A stretch of DNA of 64,000 nucleotides from Blastochloris viridis (GCA_005768725.1 VAFM01000001.1:806001-870000), one strand, 5' to 3'. Shown: positions 25,121-33,469, counted from the stretch's first letter. Program-made: numbers and translations. Notes: generated from the sequence alone by a model not told the origin.

Positions 25121-25624
25121 ATGGACATCTTCCCTTCTTCTGTTTTTCATCATGAAACGGGCTTTGATCTGCCCTTGAATGAAACTGTTGGCATTGTCGT
25201 GTGGTACTCGCCCGACCGCAGCATATTACGGCAGCGGGCGCTGCAGGCCGCCTACTGCGCCCAGACTGTCTGCCTTGTCGGCCCCACGACGGACGATCAC
25301 GTCGAAGATCATGATTACTCTCATTGGAATGACTGGAACCTATTGATCCAGGAGCTGGAGGCGCAATGGCCGCCCTTACCGGTACATACAATGCCGCTGG
25401 ATTATCAGCTACGGGCTTCGGTCGCGGCCTTTTATACCCCTCGTCCTCGCTCTCGCTATGAGTACGACGACTACAATTACAACGTCTACTACAACGAACC
25501 GATACTCAGGAAAGACCTGCTGGATGACCGGCCGGCCTGGCAGAAAGCCAATGACCCGGCTCTCTACCCCCAGCGAAAAACCGGCGCGCATCGCCACAAA
25601 GCCTATGGTGTTGCGAACCCCTGA
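25121..25624 (+). CDS. orphan protein, 167 residues, Tyr/Asp-rich middle
   Basis: The start MDIFPSSVFH (25121) is chosen for CGAGGAG upstream. The front half reads like a soluble alpha/beta protein (VGIVVWYSPDRSILRQRALQAA, CLVGPTTDD). The middle (about 110-135) is a striking run of Tyr, Asp, Glu and Asn (RYEYDDYNYNVYYNEP), and the tail is basic. There is no signal peptide or membrane helix. It is followed by a strong terminator. I do not recognise a family. Confidence 0.62.
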   Translation: MDIFPSSVFHHETGFDLPLNETVGIVVWYSPDRSILRQRALQAAYCAQTVCLVGPTTDDHVEDHDYSHWNDWNLLIQELEAQWPPLPVHTMPLDYQLRASVAAFYTPRPRSRYEYDDYNYNVYYNEPILRKDLLDDRPAWQKANDPALYPQRKTGAHRHKAYGVANP

Positions 25625-25640
25625 CATCCCCTGATTTACG

Positions 25641-25668
25641 AAAAGCCGCCTTACGGGGCGGCTTTTTG
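25641..25668 (+). terminator. terminator of the 25121 gene
   Basis: GCCGCC, loop TTACGG, GGCGGC, then TTTTTG. The following TTGTGT is the -35 box of the next gene. Confidence 0.85.
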
Positions 25669-25697
25669 TTGTGTGCACTTTTGTTTTTCCGTATAAG
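25669..25697 (+). promoter_or_regulatory. sigma-70-type promoter for the 25738 gene
   Basis: TTGTGT (25669-25674), 17-bp spacer, TATAAG (25692-25697), joined to the preceding terminator. Confidence 0.6.
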
Positions 25698-25737
25698 GGA
25701 ACGGTTGTTACTCTTATTTTACGAGGGAGCGCATACC

Positions 25738-25944
25738 ATGACTACCGTTACCACTGATGAGGCGAAAGCCTCCGAATCTCCCCTTAAATGCGGCGAAACT
25801 ACCCCTGATCTGCAGGTTCTGAACGGCTCTGTCGGGCCCCTTCATCCGGCAGGTCATCCGCGTTCGCCTATCGAGGCCAGCCGCAGCCCACGCTCCGGTC
25901 ACCGCTGTGCCGGTGGCGGCATGAAATCGGCCAGCCTCGGCTAG
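25738..25944 (+). CDS. orphan small protein, 68 residues
   Basis: The start MTTVTTDEAK follows CGAGGGAGCGC. The product is hydrophilic and rich in Ser, Pro, Gly, Arg and His (HPAGHPRSPIEASRSPRSGH), with two cysteines and no hydrophobic segment, so it is probably disordered. The frame is flanked by a good promoter, ribosome binding site and hairpin, which is the main evidence that it is expressed. Function unknown. Confidence 0.5.
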   Translation: MTTVTTDEAKASESPLKCGETTPDLQVLNGSVGPLHPAGHPRSPIEASRSPRSGHRCAGGGMKSASLG

Positions 25945-25976
25945 CTTGTCTTCGGCTCGTATGAGCTTCTCATCTC

Positions 25977-26003
25977 AAGGTCGCCTTAAAGGCGGCCTTG
26001 TCT
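25977..26003 (+). terminator. terminator-like hairpin after the 25738 gene
   Basis: AAGGTCGCC, TTAAA loop, GGCGGCCTT, then GTCTTT. The stem has one G-T pair. Confidence 0.55.
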
Positions 26004-26034
26004 TTCCTTTTCCTTATTTGAGGAGGCTATGCCT

Positions 26035-26523
26035 ATGTCAGACACCGTTTTCACGTGTGGGCATGTCCTCTGCATCATCGACGGCATCAGCCTGTATGAT
26101 GTGGAACTGACCTACGAATACACCCGCATGCTGGGCGAATACCTGACCGGTGTTCCCGCCCCCAGCCCGTACATGAATACCGACAAAATCGCCGAGATCT
26201 CCATCTGGGCACTGGCCCTGAACGAATTCTGCGGCGATAACCTGAAACGGCAGATGGTGCGTCAGCATCCGGCGGCATTTCATCATACCCAGCTCAATGC
26301 GCTGATTCAGGATGAAAGCCTGACGGATGCCACGCTGGTGCGCCTGTACCACGAGAAGGCCAAGGTGCTGGGTATTCAGCTTGATAAACCGCTGACGCTC
26401 GAACCCCTTACGTACGCCGAACGGCAGAAGTTCCTTCAACTCGTCACCGACCCGGTTTTCCGCCAGAAATGCCTGCGCCTTCTGCAACTTGGCACTGAAG
26501 ACTATATAACTGAACCGGCCTGA
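26035..26523 (+). CDS. orphan soluble protein, 162 residues
   Basis: AGGAGG lies eight bases before the ATG at 26035 (MSDTVFTCGH), so this start is preferred over an ATG six bases earlier. The protein looks like a compact mainly helical domain: LTYEYTRMLGEYL, KIAEISIWALALNEFCG, TLVRLYHEKAKVLGI and TYAERQKFLQLVTDPVF are helix-like. It has three cysteines in the N-terminal half and no signal peptide. It ends at a strong terminator. No family is recognised. It is the largest gene of the orphan run between xth and hbd. Confidence 0.65.
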   Translation: MSDTVFTCGHVLCIIDGISLYDVELTYEYTRMLGEYLTGVPAPSPYMNTDKIAEISIWALALNEFCGDNLKRQMVRQHPAAFHHTQLNALIQDESLTDATLVRLYHEKAKVLGIQLDKPLTLEPLTYAERQKFLQLVTDPVFRQKCLRLLQLGTEDYITEPA

Positions 26524-26549
26524 TGGCTCCTCATGGCTCCTCTATCTTG

Positions 26550-26578
26550 CAAAGCCGCCCTTCGGGGCGGCTTTTTGT
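26550..26578 (+). terminator. terminator of the 26035 gene
   Basis: AAAGCCGCCC, TTCG loop, GGGCGGCTTT, then TTG, merging with the -35 box of the next gene. Confidence 0.85.
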
Positions 26579-26606
26579 TGTATAAGCTTCTGTTTTTGGA
26601 TATGAA
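26578..26606 (+). promoter_or_regulatory. promoter for the 26650 gene
   Basis: TTGTAT (26578-26583), 17-bp spacer, TATGAA (26601-26606), directly at the end of the preceding terminator. Confidence 0.5.
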
Positions 26607-26649
26607 GAGCGCGTTGCATTCCATATTTCCTACTTAAAGGGGACACGCA

Positions 26650-26844
26650 ATGACTCAACCCGTTTCATTTCTTCACACTGTCAAAAACCCGAATGATCGC
26701 GGACATCACCCCAGTCACAGCGACATTTCGCTGGTCGAAGGAGATGCGCTGAAACGCCATGGACTGCCCATCTTCCATGATCATGGCGAGAAGCCCGAGC
26801 GGAAGACTCTACATTCTGCCATGACGCCTCTGTCGCGTACGTGA
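26650..26844 (+). CDS. orphan small His-rich protein, 64 residues
   Basis: The start MTQPVSFLHT follows TTAAAGGGGACACGC. The product is hydrophilic, with nine histidines (GHHPSHSD, RHGLPIFHDHGEK) and no hydrophobic segment. The histidines could bind a metal ion, but nothing defines a site. A second small gene starts 15 bases downstream and probably shares the transcript. Function unknown. Confidence 0.5.
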   Translation: MTQPVSFLHTVKNPNDRGHHPSHSDISLVEGDALKRHGLPIFHDHGEKPERKTLHSAMTPLSRT

Positions 26845-26858
26845 TGGGAGACCCGCGC

Positions 26859-27017
26859 ATGAAAAGCCTCATCGTCCGCCTTCTTCAAGGCATGTTCGGC
26901 CCCCATCGCAAGGATACTCAGGCGCCTTCGTCTGCCAGACCACCGGCGGCGACCCGCAAACCGCATTACCAAAGCCTGAATCGTGGCCGTTCGTGCCGAC
27001 AGGGCGGGAAATCGTAA
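26859..27017 (+). CDS. orphan basic peptide, 52 residues
   Basis: An ATG at 26859 with GATGGGAGAC about ten bases upstream opens a 52-codon frame ending at TAA 27015-27017, just before a terminator. The peptide starts MKSLIVRLLQGMFGPHRK, an amphipathic or membrane-touching helix, and continues as a strongly basic Pro/Ser/Arg tail (RGRSCRQGGKS). Position right after the 26650 gene (15-base gap), a ribosome binding site and a terminator support it as the second gene of a two-gene unit. It may bind membranes or nucleic acid. Confidence 0.45.
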   Translation: MKSLIVRLLQGMFGPHRKDTQAPSSARPPAATRKPHYQSLNRGRSCRQGGKS

Positions 27018-27047
27018 TTTTCAGATATTCGCATCATGTCTTGCGTC

Positions 27048-27080
27048 AAAAGCCGCCCTTTCGGGGCGGCTCTCTTTTTT
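27048..27080. terminator. terminator between the 26859 gene and hbd
   Basis: AGCCGCCC, loop TTTCGG-type, GGGCGGCT, then CTCTTTTTT on plus. The minus side has TTTTG, so it may serve hbd too. Confidence 0.8.
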
Positions 27081-27096
27081 GCCTTATAGGCCAGAC

Positions 27097-27996
27097 TTAG
27101 CGGGACGGCTTGGGGTTGGCCGGATCGGAGTAATCGTAGAAACCACGGCCGGTTTTTTTACCCAGCCAGCCGGCGTCGACAAACTTCACCAGCAGCGGCG
27201 ACGGGCGGTACTTGCTGTCGCCCAGCTCGCTGTGCAGCACACGCATGATGGCCACACAGGTATCCAGACCAATGAAGTCGGCCAGTTGCAGCGGGCCCAT
27301 CGGGTGACCGGCACCCAGCTTCATGGCGGTGTCGATGCTACGCACGTCGGCAACACCTTCTTGCAGGGCGTAGACGGCTTCATTCAGCATCGGCAGCAGA
27401 ATGCGGTTGACCACAAAGCCCGGCACGTCTTCGGACGTTGCGACGGTCTTACCCATCTTGTGGGCGACCTCGAGCACACGTTCGTAGGTTTCCTGGCTGG
27501 TGGCCAGACCACGGATGATCTCGACCAGCGCCATCATCGGCACGGGGTTCATGAAGTGCAGGCCGATGAATTTTTCCGGACGGGAAGTCACGGCGGCAAG
27601 ACGGGTGATGGAGATGGAGGAGGTGTTGGAGGCGATGATGCACTTCTTCTGCGCGATACCGTCGATCTCCTTGAAGATCTTCTTCTTTACTTCTTCATTT
27701 TCGGTAGCGGCTTCGATGATCAGGTCGCAGTCCTTGAGGTCGGCCATCTTGGTGCTGGTGCCCAGGCGCTTTTCGGCAGCCTTCTTGTCGGCATCGGTCA
27801 TGCTGCCCTTCTGGATCTGGCGTTCCATATTCTTGGCTATGGTGCCGAGGGCTTTTTCTAATGACGCCGGGTTGATGTCCACCATGGTCACCTTAAAACC
27901 GTTCTGGGCGGCAACGTGGGCGATGCCGTTCCCCATCTGGCCGGCGCCGATGATGCCAATGTGCGTAATGTCGGAAAGGGATTTGGCCTTGGCCAT
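27097..27996 (-). CDS. hbd: 3-hydroxybutyryl-CoA dehydrogenase
   Basis: It oxidises 3-hydroxybutyryl-CoA (or reduces acetoacetyl-CoA) with NAD(P). The start is MAKAKSLSDITHIG (27996). The 299-residue protein shows the Rossmann motif IGIIGAGQMGNGIAH, catalytic-domain blocks ASNTSSISITRLA, FIGLHFMNPVPMMALVEII (active-site His) and GFVVNRILLPMLNEA, and the end GRGFYDYS. It is the short, single-function form without a hydratase domain. It is transcribed alone, divergent from def. A role in butyrate or polyhydroxybutyrate turnover, or in fatty-acid oxidation, is open. Confidence 0.93.
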   Translation of the reverse strand: MAKAKSLSDITHIGIIGAGQMGNGIAHVAAQNGFKVTMVDINPASLEKALGTIAKNMERQIQKGSMTDADKKAAEKRLGTSTKMADLKDCDLIIEAATENEEVKKKIFKEIDGIAQKKCIIASNTSSISITRLAAVTSRPEKFIGLHFMNPVPMMALVEIIRGLATSQETYERVLEVAHKMGKTVATSEDVPGFVVNRILLPMLNEAVYALQEGVADVRSIDTAMKLGAGHPMGPLQLADFIGLDTCVAIMRVLHSELGDSKYRPSPLLVKFVDAGWLGKKTGRGFYDYSDPANPKPSR

Positions 27997-28113
27997 GGGA
28001 GGAGTCCTCTTGTTATTGGATTTGGCCGGAGTGTGCCACGCTTCTTGCGGCTTTTCCAGTACCAGCCCTTGTTTGACTTCTCTTTTGCCGCAAACTGCTG
28101 TAGATGCTGATGT

Positions 28114-28722
28114 ATGACAAGCACAACCGATCTCTACCCGATTCTTCTTCAGCCCCACAAAACCCTGAGTGCAGCTGCCGAAGACGCACCCGGCGCCACG
28201 CCGGAGACGCTGGCGATTCTTGAAAAAATGCTGGCCACCGTGTACCGCGCCGACGGGGTTGGCCTGGCCGCGCCGCAGGTCGATGTCAGTCAACGGTTGT
28301 TTGTGATGGACATCGGTGAACTGCGCGCCGACGGCAAGCGCGACTATTCCATCAAGCGCCCGAAATTTTACATCAACCCGAAGATCACGTGGTCGAGCGA
28401 CGAGACCGTGAGCCATCAGGAAGGCTGCCTGAGCCTGCCGGGATTGTGGGCCGATGTCGTGCGGCCTTCGAAGGTGACGGTGGCCTATATGGACCGCGAC
28501 GGGCAACTGGTGGAAGAGACCATCGACGGCCTTGAAGCCGTGTGCGTGCAGCACGAAATCGACCACCTTGACGGGATCATATTCACCCAGCGTGTGAGTA
28601 AACTGCGCCGTGACATTGCTATGGGCAAGTGGGCCAAATTGCGCAAGGATATCATCAAGAACGGTGCAGAGTTTGATGTTTTAGCGCAAGAATCCGGTCT
28701 CATTCCGGCGCGCAAGAAGTAA
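28114..28722 (+). CDS. def: peptide deformylase
   Basis: It removes the formyl group from nascent proteins. In 202 residues it has the three motifs: GVGLAAPQ (48-55), EGCLSLPG (103-110, Cys metal ligand) and QHEIDHLDG (147-151, two His ligands and the catalytic Glu). Length and motif spacing are typical of type 1 enzymes. No clear Shine-Dalgarno precedes the ATG. It heads def-fmt-truA, with fmt starting 13 bases on; this pairs the enzyme with the formyltransferase that creates its substrate. Confidence 0.97.
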   Translation: MTSTTDLYPILLQPHKTLSAAAEDAPGATPETLAILEKMLATVYRADGVGLAAPQVDVSQRLFVMDIGELRADGKRDYSIKRPKFYINPKITWSSDETVSHQEGCLSLPGLWADVVRPSKVTVAYMDRDGQLVEETIDGLEAVCVQHEIDHLDGIIFTQRVSKLRRDIAMGKWAKLRKDIIKNGAEFDVLAQESGLIPARKK

Positions 28723-28735
28723 AGGATTTTAGGGT

Positions 28736-29656
28736 ATGGCGAAGGTCGTTTTCATGGGCAGCCCGGACTTTGCGGTGCCCAGCCTGCATGCCCTGCACAC
28801 GGCGGGCCACGAGATTGTCGCCGTTTATACCCAGCCGCCACGCCCGGCCGGACGCGGCCAGAAGCTGCAACCGACTGCGGTGCATGAGGCTGCGGACGAT
28901 CTTGGGTTGGCGGTGTTTCATCCGGAAAAACTGCGCGGCGAGGCTTTAGATGCCGTGCTGGCGCTGGACGCGGATGTGTTCTGTGTGGTGGCGTATGGTT
29001 TGCTGCTGCCCAAAGCACTGGTGGATAACCGCCTGTGCCTGAATGTGCACCCGAGCGCCCTGCCCCGCTGGCGTGGTGCCGCCCCGCTGCAATGGACACT
29101 GCTAAGTGGCGATACGACGACCGATGTGTGCGTGATGCAGCTGGACGAAGGTATGGATACCGGACCCGTGGTGGCGCGTCAGACCATGTCGATCCCGCAG
29201 GATATGAACCTTGCCGAACTGCATGATGTCACCGCCCTCAAGGGTGCGAATATGTTGGTAAATGTGGTGAATAACCTGCCAGATATTTCTGCTGTGGCGC
29301 AGGTGGGTGAGGCGACTCATGCGGTAAAGATCACCCGCGAGATGCGACGCATTGATTGGACCAAACCGGTTATGGAAATTCATAATCTGGTACGCGGCAT
29401 TTACCCGATGGCGCAGGCGGCTTTGGGGGATGAGGTGTTCAAGATTTTACGCACTGAAGTGAACCAGCTGTGGATTCATAAACACATGGGCGATCCAGGC
29501 GAAGTGATGGGTATGGACAGCACCGGTATGGCGATTGCCTGTGGCACGGGTGTGCTGAAGATTACCGAGATGCAGCGCCCCGGCGGCAAGGCCGGTACCA
29601 CGGCCGAAGTGGCGCGTGGCTGGCCGCAGCTGAAGAACGGAGCCATGCTGAGCTAA
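28736..29656 (+). CDS. fmt: methionyl-tRNA formyltransferase
   Basis: It formylates initiator Met-tRNA with 10-formyl-tetrahydrofolate. The 306-residue protein begins KVVFMGSPDFAVPSL. It contains the catalytic Asn-His-Asp set in LNVHPSALPRWRGAAPLQW and LDEGMDTGPV, and ends with the C-terminal OB domain (KILRTEVNQLW to GWPQLKNGAML). AAGGATTTTAGGGT precedes the ATG. Its TAA stop shares one base with the truA ATG (TAATG), so translation is probably coupled. This def-fmt order is widespread in bacteria. Confidence 0.97.
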   Translation: MAKVVFMGSPDFAVPSLHALHTAGHEIVAVYTQPPRPAGRGQKLQPTAVHEAADDLGLAVFHPEKLRGEALDAVLALDADVFCVVAYGLLLPKALVDNRLCLNVHPSALPRWRGAAPLQWTLLSGDTTTDVCVMQLDEGMDTGPVVARQTMSIPQDMNLAELHDVTALKGANMLVNVVNNLPDISAVAQVGEATHAVKITREMRRIDWTKPVMEIHNLVRGIYPMAQAALGDEVFKILRTEVNQLWIHKHMGDPGEVMGMDSTGMAIACGTGVLKITEMQRPGGKAGTTAEVARGWPQLKNGAMLS

Positions 29657-30396
29657 TGCCGCGCCTGAAGCTGACCATTCAATACGACGGCGGCGCCTAT
29701 TACGGGTGGCAGATTCAGGAGGATCTGCCGAGTGTACAGGGCGAACTGGCAAAGGCGCTGGAGCAGATTGTGCAGCACGAGGTTGAAATTCAGGGCGCCG
29801 GGCGCACCGACCGCGGCGTGCATGCGTGGGGCCAGATTGCGCATGTGGACGTGCATAAAGATCTTGATCTGATCAAATACATCGGAGGTATGAACCGCTT
29901 TCTGCCGGACGATATCCGTGTAATCGACGCCGCGAAAGTGACAGAGGATTTCCATGCGCGCTTCTCGGCGACGGCGCGTCATTATGTGTACCGACTGTGG
30001 AATGCGCGGTATTTGCGGACGGACCTGGTGGGCCATGCCGGGCATATGCCCGTGCCACTGGATATGGCGGCCATTCAGACCGCGGTGGAAACTTTTCCGC
30101 TGGGCGAGCACGACTTCAAGGGCTTTCAGGATGCCGAGTGCCAGAGCCGTGTAAGCTTGTGCGATCTGCACCATTTACGGTGGGTGGAAGAAGCCGAAAA
30201 CCTCTGGCGATTAGAGATCGGAGCCAACCACTTTCTGCATCATATGGTGCGGAACATCATGGGCACGCTGGTGGAAATAGGCCTTGGCAAACGCTCGGTG
30301 AGCGGCTTGATGGATGTGATTGAGGCTCAAGACCGGACACAGGCGGGCATGACATTCTCGCCGGACGGGCTTTACCTGAGCAAGGTGGTTTACTAG
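29656..30396 (+). CDS. truA: tRNA pseudouridine(38-40) synthase TruA
   Basis: It modifies U38-U40 of the tRNA anticodon stem. The 246-residue protein has IQYDGGAYYGWQIQ at the front, the catalytic aspartate D52 in GAGRTDRGVHAWGQ, and the C-terminal HHMVRNIMGTLVEIGLGK motif. Length is normal. It overlaps the fmt stop by one base and ends the def-fmt-truA operon. No strong terminator is visible between it and the convergent gene at 30413. Confidence 0.96.
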   Translation: MPRLKLTIQYDGGAYYGWQIQEDLPSVQGELAKALEQIVQHEVEIQGAGRTDRGVHAWGQIAHVDVHKDLDLIKYIGGMNRFLPDDIRVIDAAKVTEDFHARFSATARHYVYRLWNARYLRTDLVGHAGHMPVPLDMAAIQTAVETFPLGEHDFKGFQDAECQSRVSLCDLHHLRWVEEAENLWRLEIGANHFLHHMVRNIMGTLVEIGLGKRSVSGLMDVIEAQDRTQAGMTFSPDGLYLSKVVY

Positions 30397-30412
30397 CGTT
30401 GTGTAGGGGGCG

Positions 30413-30592
30413 TTACATCGCCACTTCAGCGGGTTCAACCAGCGTATCCTCCCGCTCCGGCACATCTTCGGCGCCGTAATCCTGCACGGGGTCGTGGTGA
30501 CCGCTGAGATCCGGCACGGCGTGGCCTGCCCAGGCGGCGGCGTTCACAAACAGAATCACGAGTAACATCGTTCCCATAAACAGGCGCTTCAT
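30413..30592 (-). CDS. small exported acidic protein, 59 residues
   Basis: The start MKRLFMGTMLLVIL (30592) follows AAGGAGACCGCC, an excellent ribosome binding site. A signal peptide (hydrophobic 5-20, likely cut after AWA) leaves a mature chain of about 40 residues rich in Asp, Glu, His and Pro (DLSGHHDPVQDYGAEDVPERED). No cysteine follows the signal, so it is not a lipoprotein. It should be a free periplasmic peptide of unknown function. The acidic, His-containing mature part could bind cations. Confidence 0.6.
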   Translation of the reverse strand: MKRLFMGTMLLVILFVNAAAWAGHAVPDLSGHHDPVQDYGAEDVPEREDTLVEPAEVAM

Positions 30593-30706
30593 GGCGGTCT
30601 CCTTCCTTTCGGCTCCAGCATGCGCCGTTTTGTGACGAAGGGAACTCGTCCGACATTTATTTTTGCCGCATCTCTTTCTGCCGTGAAAGACCGGTGAAAG
30701 GAATGA

Positions 30707-30733
30707 AAAAGGAGCCCCCATGGCTCCTTTTCC
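30707..30733 (-). terminator. terminator of the 30764 gene
   Basis: On the minus strand GGAGCC/GGCTCC with loop ATGGGG-like, then TTTTTC. Confidence 0.75.
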
Positions 30734-30742
30734 GGGTCCGTT

Positions 30743-30778
30743 ACCTTAGTGGGTTTCGTGACCTTAGTGGGTTTCGTG
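30743..30778. repeat. 18-bp direct tandem duplication across a stop codon
   Basis: Two exact copies of an 18-bp unit (ACCTTAGTGGGTTTCGTG) at 30743-30760 and 30761-30778. The stop of the 30764 gene lies in the second copy. Confidence 0.9.
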
Positions 30779-31027
30779 ACCTTCGTGGCCTTCATGAGCT
30801 TCCGTCGCTGCGGCTTCGGCGTTGGCTTCAGCAGCCTTCGCTTCTTCCTTGGCGGCCTTGGCCTTATGCTTGGCGGCCTCGGCGTGCTTCTTCACTTTCT
30901 CATGCTTGACGACGGTTTCGTGCTTGGCAGCCTCAACCTTGGCATCCAGCTTGGCAGCCGGGGCTTCCTCCGCCATTGCCGGCACGGCCAGAGCGGCCAG
31001 AGCAAGAGTGAGAGCGAGTTTCTTCAT
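30764..31027 (-). CDS. small exported Ala/Lys/His-rich protein
   Basis: The start MKKLALTLALAAL follows TGAAGGATAAACCT. The signal peptide ends PAMA before EEAPAAK. The mature 68 residues are Ala, Lys, Glu and His (KHETVVKHEKVKKHAEAAKHK), a single charged helix, ending in a His-Glu-Gly repeat (HEGHEGHETH). The gene end has an 18-bp duplication that supplied the present stop. Composition is like periplasmic metal- or acid-stress peptides, but no family match is claimed. The 293 bases upstream to the 31322 gene hold that gene's promoter and nothing else recognised. Confidence 0.62.
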   Translation of the reverse strand: MKKLALTLALAALAVPAMAEEAPAAKLDAKVEAAKHETVVKHEKVKKHAEAAKHKAKAAKEEAKAAEANAEAAATEAHEGHEGHETH

Positions 31028-31247
31028 AGGTTTATCCTTCAGGATGTTTGTTGTTTCAGGCCCACCCCCACCCGGGAGTGACCCCTTGATGATGCGCTTT
31101 CCGTTTGCGGCGGGAAGAGGAAATTCTTGTCAACGGACAATTAGATTTCGGGAGGCGTAAGACGGGTGTAATGGGGTATACGCCTTGCACCTTAACCCAG
31201 CCGCACGGCTTTTGGGCAAGTGCCGTACGGTTAAGCCTTGATTTGGC

Positions 31248-31276
31248 CTGACAACTTTTTCAAAAGCGGGTAATGT
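31248..31276 (+). promoter_or_regulatory. promoter for the two-component operon
   Basis: CTGACA (31248-31253), 17-bp spacer, TAATGT (31271-31276), 45 bases before the response-regulator start. Confidence 0.5.
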
Positions 31277-31321
31277 TGGCCCGTTAACCGACATCCAACC
31301 GATGCCAAGGAGGCTTAGTCC

Positions 31322-31996
31322 ATGCGAATTCTGGTGATTGAAGACGAACGCGCGCTCGCGGGCTTTATTGAACAAACCCTGCGTCAGCACGGCTTTGCCG
31401 CAAGTGTCGCCGGTACGCTGGCCGAAGCGCGCCAGCTGCTTGCACAGCCCTTTGACGCCGTGATCTGCGACCGCCGCCTGCCGGATGGTGATGGCCTGGA
31501 CCTTGTGAAGGAACTGCGTGCCAACGGCAACCATGTGCCGCTGCTGATGCTGACCGCACTGGGCCTGCCGAAGGAACGCGTCAGCGGCCTGGAAGCCGGT
31601 GCCGATGATTATCTGCCCAAGCCGTTCTCTCTGTTTGAACTGCTGGCCCGCGTGAAGGCCCTGCTACGCCGCAGCGGTGGCCCGGCCGGCCTGCTGCTGG
31701 AGCTTGGCAACCTGCAACTGGACACTCTGCACGATACCGTACAGGTAAAGGGCAAGACCGTGGCCCTTGGCAAGCGCGAAGTGGTGCTGCTGCGCCACCT
31801 TCTGCAACGAGCCGGTCAGGTTGTGGGCAAGGACGTACTGGAACAGGCCCTGTACGGCGACACCGACGAGAAAAGCCGCACCGCATTGGAAGTGGCGATC
31901 CACCGTCTGCGCAAAGTGCTGGGCAGCGTCGATTCCGGCACCAACCTCGTCACCGTGCGTGGTATTGGCTACCTGCTGGAAGAAGCTCCGAAGTAA
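31322..31996 (+). CDS. OmpR-family response regulator
   Basis: The DNA-binding half of a two-component system. In 224 residues, the receiver domain (1-115) has the acidic pocket IEDE (6-9), phospho-acceptor D50 in VICDRRLPDGDG, T78 and K100 in DDYLPKPF. The winged-helix domain (about 125-222) shows LGKREVVLLRHLL and TVRGIGYLLEE, which is the OmpR/PhoB class. GGAGGCTTAGTCC precedes the ATG. The kinase gene starts 36 bases downstream. The closest look is to the QseB/PmrA/TctD subgroup, but the signal and targets cannot be read from the sequence. Confidence 0.93.
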   Translation: MRILVIEDERALAGFIEQTLRQHGFAASVAGTLAEARQLLAQPFDAVICDRRLPDGDGLDLVKELRANGNHVPLLMLTALGLPKERVSGLEAGADDYLPKPFSLFELLARVKALLRRSGGPAGLLLELGNLQLDTLHDTVQVKGKTVALGKREVVLLRHLLQRAGQVVGKDVLEQALYGDTDEKSRTALEVAIHRLRKVLGSVDSGTNLVTVRGIGYLLEEAPK

Positions 31997-32032
31997 TTTT
32001 CATTCCTTAACTCACTTCTCCGTTTAGATCTC

Positions 32033-33469
32033 ATGGAACTGCGTATCGTCTCCACCACTGGTAACAGCCTGCTTTCGGGCCTGGTGCTGCGTTTTGCACT
32101 GGTGCTGGCGGTGGTGATGGGTATCGTGTTCTGGCAGATCGAGCGCACGCTGGATGCCACCGGTGATATGGCTCAGGACGAGTTGCTGCGGCGTCAGGCG
32201 GCGGAAATCGTCAACAGCCTCAGCATTGATACCAACCGCAAGACCGGTGATATCACCCGTATGCGCGTGAACCTGACGCCGCAAAGTGCGGCGGCGTATC
32301 TGGAACGTACGCAGGGCTACGTTTATTATATTCAGGATGAAGCCGGCAAAATGCTTGTCCAGAGTGACCCCATGGCCGCTGTGTGGGTACAGCCCGCGCT
32401 GACCGCACGCCCCAGTGTGCCGACACTTTTAGATACCGAGGCACGTGACGGCGAAAGCAGTGCGCTTTATCTGCTGGTACAGCCGGTGATTCTGCCGAAT
32501 GGCCCGATTTATGTGATTGTGGGCCAGTACCGCACCATTGACGATGTGCTGCTGCAAAGCGCCAAGAGCGGCCTGTTGCCGGGCTTGCTGATGGTGTTGG
32601 GGCCATTGTGTCTGCTGGCCTTGGTGGCCGCAGTGGCGCTGATGCGCCAGAGCCTGCGCCCGGTGCGCACGCTGGCCAAGGCGATGAGCCGTGTGGGGCG
32701 TGAAGTGCGTTTGGGTCATGAAGCCAAGGTTGAGCTTGAGAACGTGCCGAGCGAGGTCAAGCCGGTGGTCCATGCGTTCAATGAGGTTCTGGCCGAATTT
32801 GCGAAAAGCCTGAGTGCCCAGCAGGCATTAACAGCCGACACCGCCCACCAGCTTAAAACTCCGCTGGCCGTGATGCAGGCGCGTCTGGAACAGCTCGACG
32901 ACTTTAAGGGCCGCAAGGAACTGGAGCGCGATGTACTGCGCATGAACCGCCTTGTGCGCCAATTGCTGCACTATGCCGTGCTGGCCCAGCACCCTGCTAC
33001 GTTGCAAGCGGGCGACCTGGGTGAAGATGTGCGTGAACTGACCGCCAGCATGGTGCCGCTGGCCCGCCAGGCCGGTGTAGACCTGCGGTTTGAAGCGCCG
33101 GATGAAAAGGTGATGATCCAGATGGACCCGCTGCAACTGGCCGAGGCCGTTGGCAACCTTATTGAGAATGCGATCCGTCATAGCCCGAAGGGCGACAAGA
33201 AGCTGAGTGTGGTGGACGTGGAAGTTCTGGAAGACGGTACCGTAGAAGTGCGCGACCGCGGGCCGGGCATTCCGATTACCGACCAAGCCATGGTGTTCAC
33301 GCGCTTCTGGCAAGGCCCCACGAATCAGAGCGGTGAGAGCGCCCACGGCGGCGCAGGGCTCGGTTTGGCGATCGTGGCGGAGATTATGCGTCAGCACGGC
33401 GGCAGCGCCTCGGTATCGTCCCGTGAGGGCGGTGGCAGCGTGTTTACGCTGGAGTTTGTGAAGGCTTAG
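32033..33469 (+). CDS. sensor histidine kinase
   Basis: The membrane partner of the upstream regulator. The 478 residues contain TM1 at about 15-35, a periplasmic sensor of about 140 residues, TM2 at about 182-204, a HAMP-like linker, then the dimerisation domain with H272 in TADTAHQLKTPLAVMQ. The ATPase domain follows, with the N box GNLIENAIRHSP, DRGPGIP and GGAGLGLAIV. The overall plan is TctE/QseC-like. The periplasmic part has no recognised ligand-binding motif. A terminator shared with sucD follows. Confidence 0.93.
   Translation: MELRIVSTTGNSLLSGLVLRFALVLAVVMGIVFWQIERTLDATGDMAQDELLRRQAAEIVNSLSIDTNRKTGDITRMRVNLTPQSAAAYLERTQGYVYYIQDEAGKMLVQSDPMAAVWVQPALTARPSVPTLLDTEARDGESSALYLLVQPVILPNGPIYVIVGQYRTIDDVLLQSAKSGLLPGLLMVLGPLCLLALVAAVALMRQSLRPVRTLAKAMSRVGREVRLGHEAKVELENVPSEVKPVVHAFNEVLAEFAKSLSAQQALTADTAHQLKTPLAVMQARLEQLDDFKGRKELERDVLRMNRLVRQLLHYAVLAQHPATLQAGDLGEDVRELTASMVPLARQAGVDLRFEAPDEKVMIQMDPLQLAEAVGNLIENAIRHSPKGDKKLSVVDVEVLEDGTVEVRDRGPGIPITDQAMVFTRFWQGPTNQSGESAHGGAGLGLAIVAEIMRQHGGSASVSSREGGGSVFTLEFVKA

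Noticed and set aside
30743..30778. Tandem 18-bp repeat as the start of a CRISPR or satellite array
   Set aside because: Only two copies without spacers, within a His/Gly-coding gene end; a simple slippage duplication.
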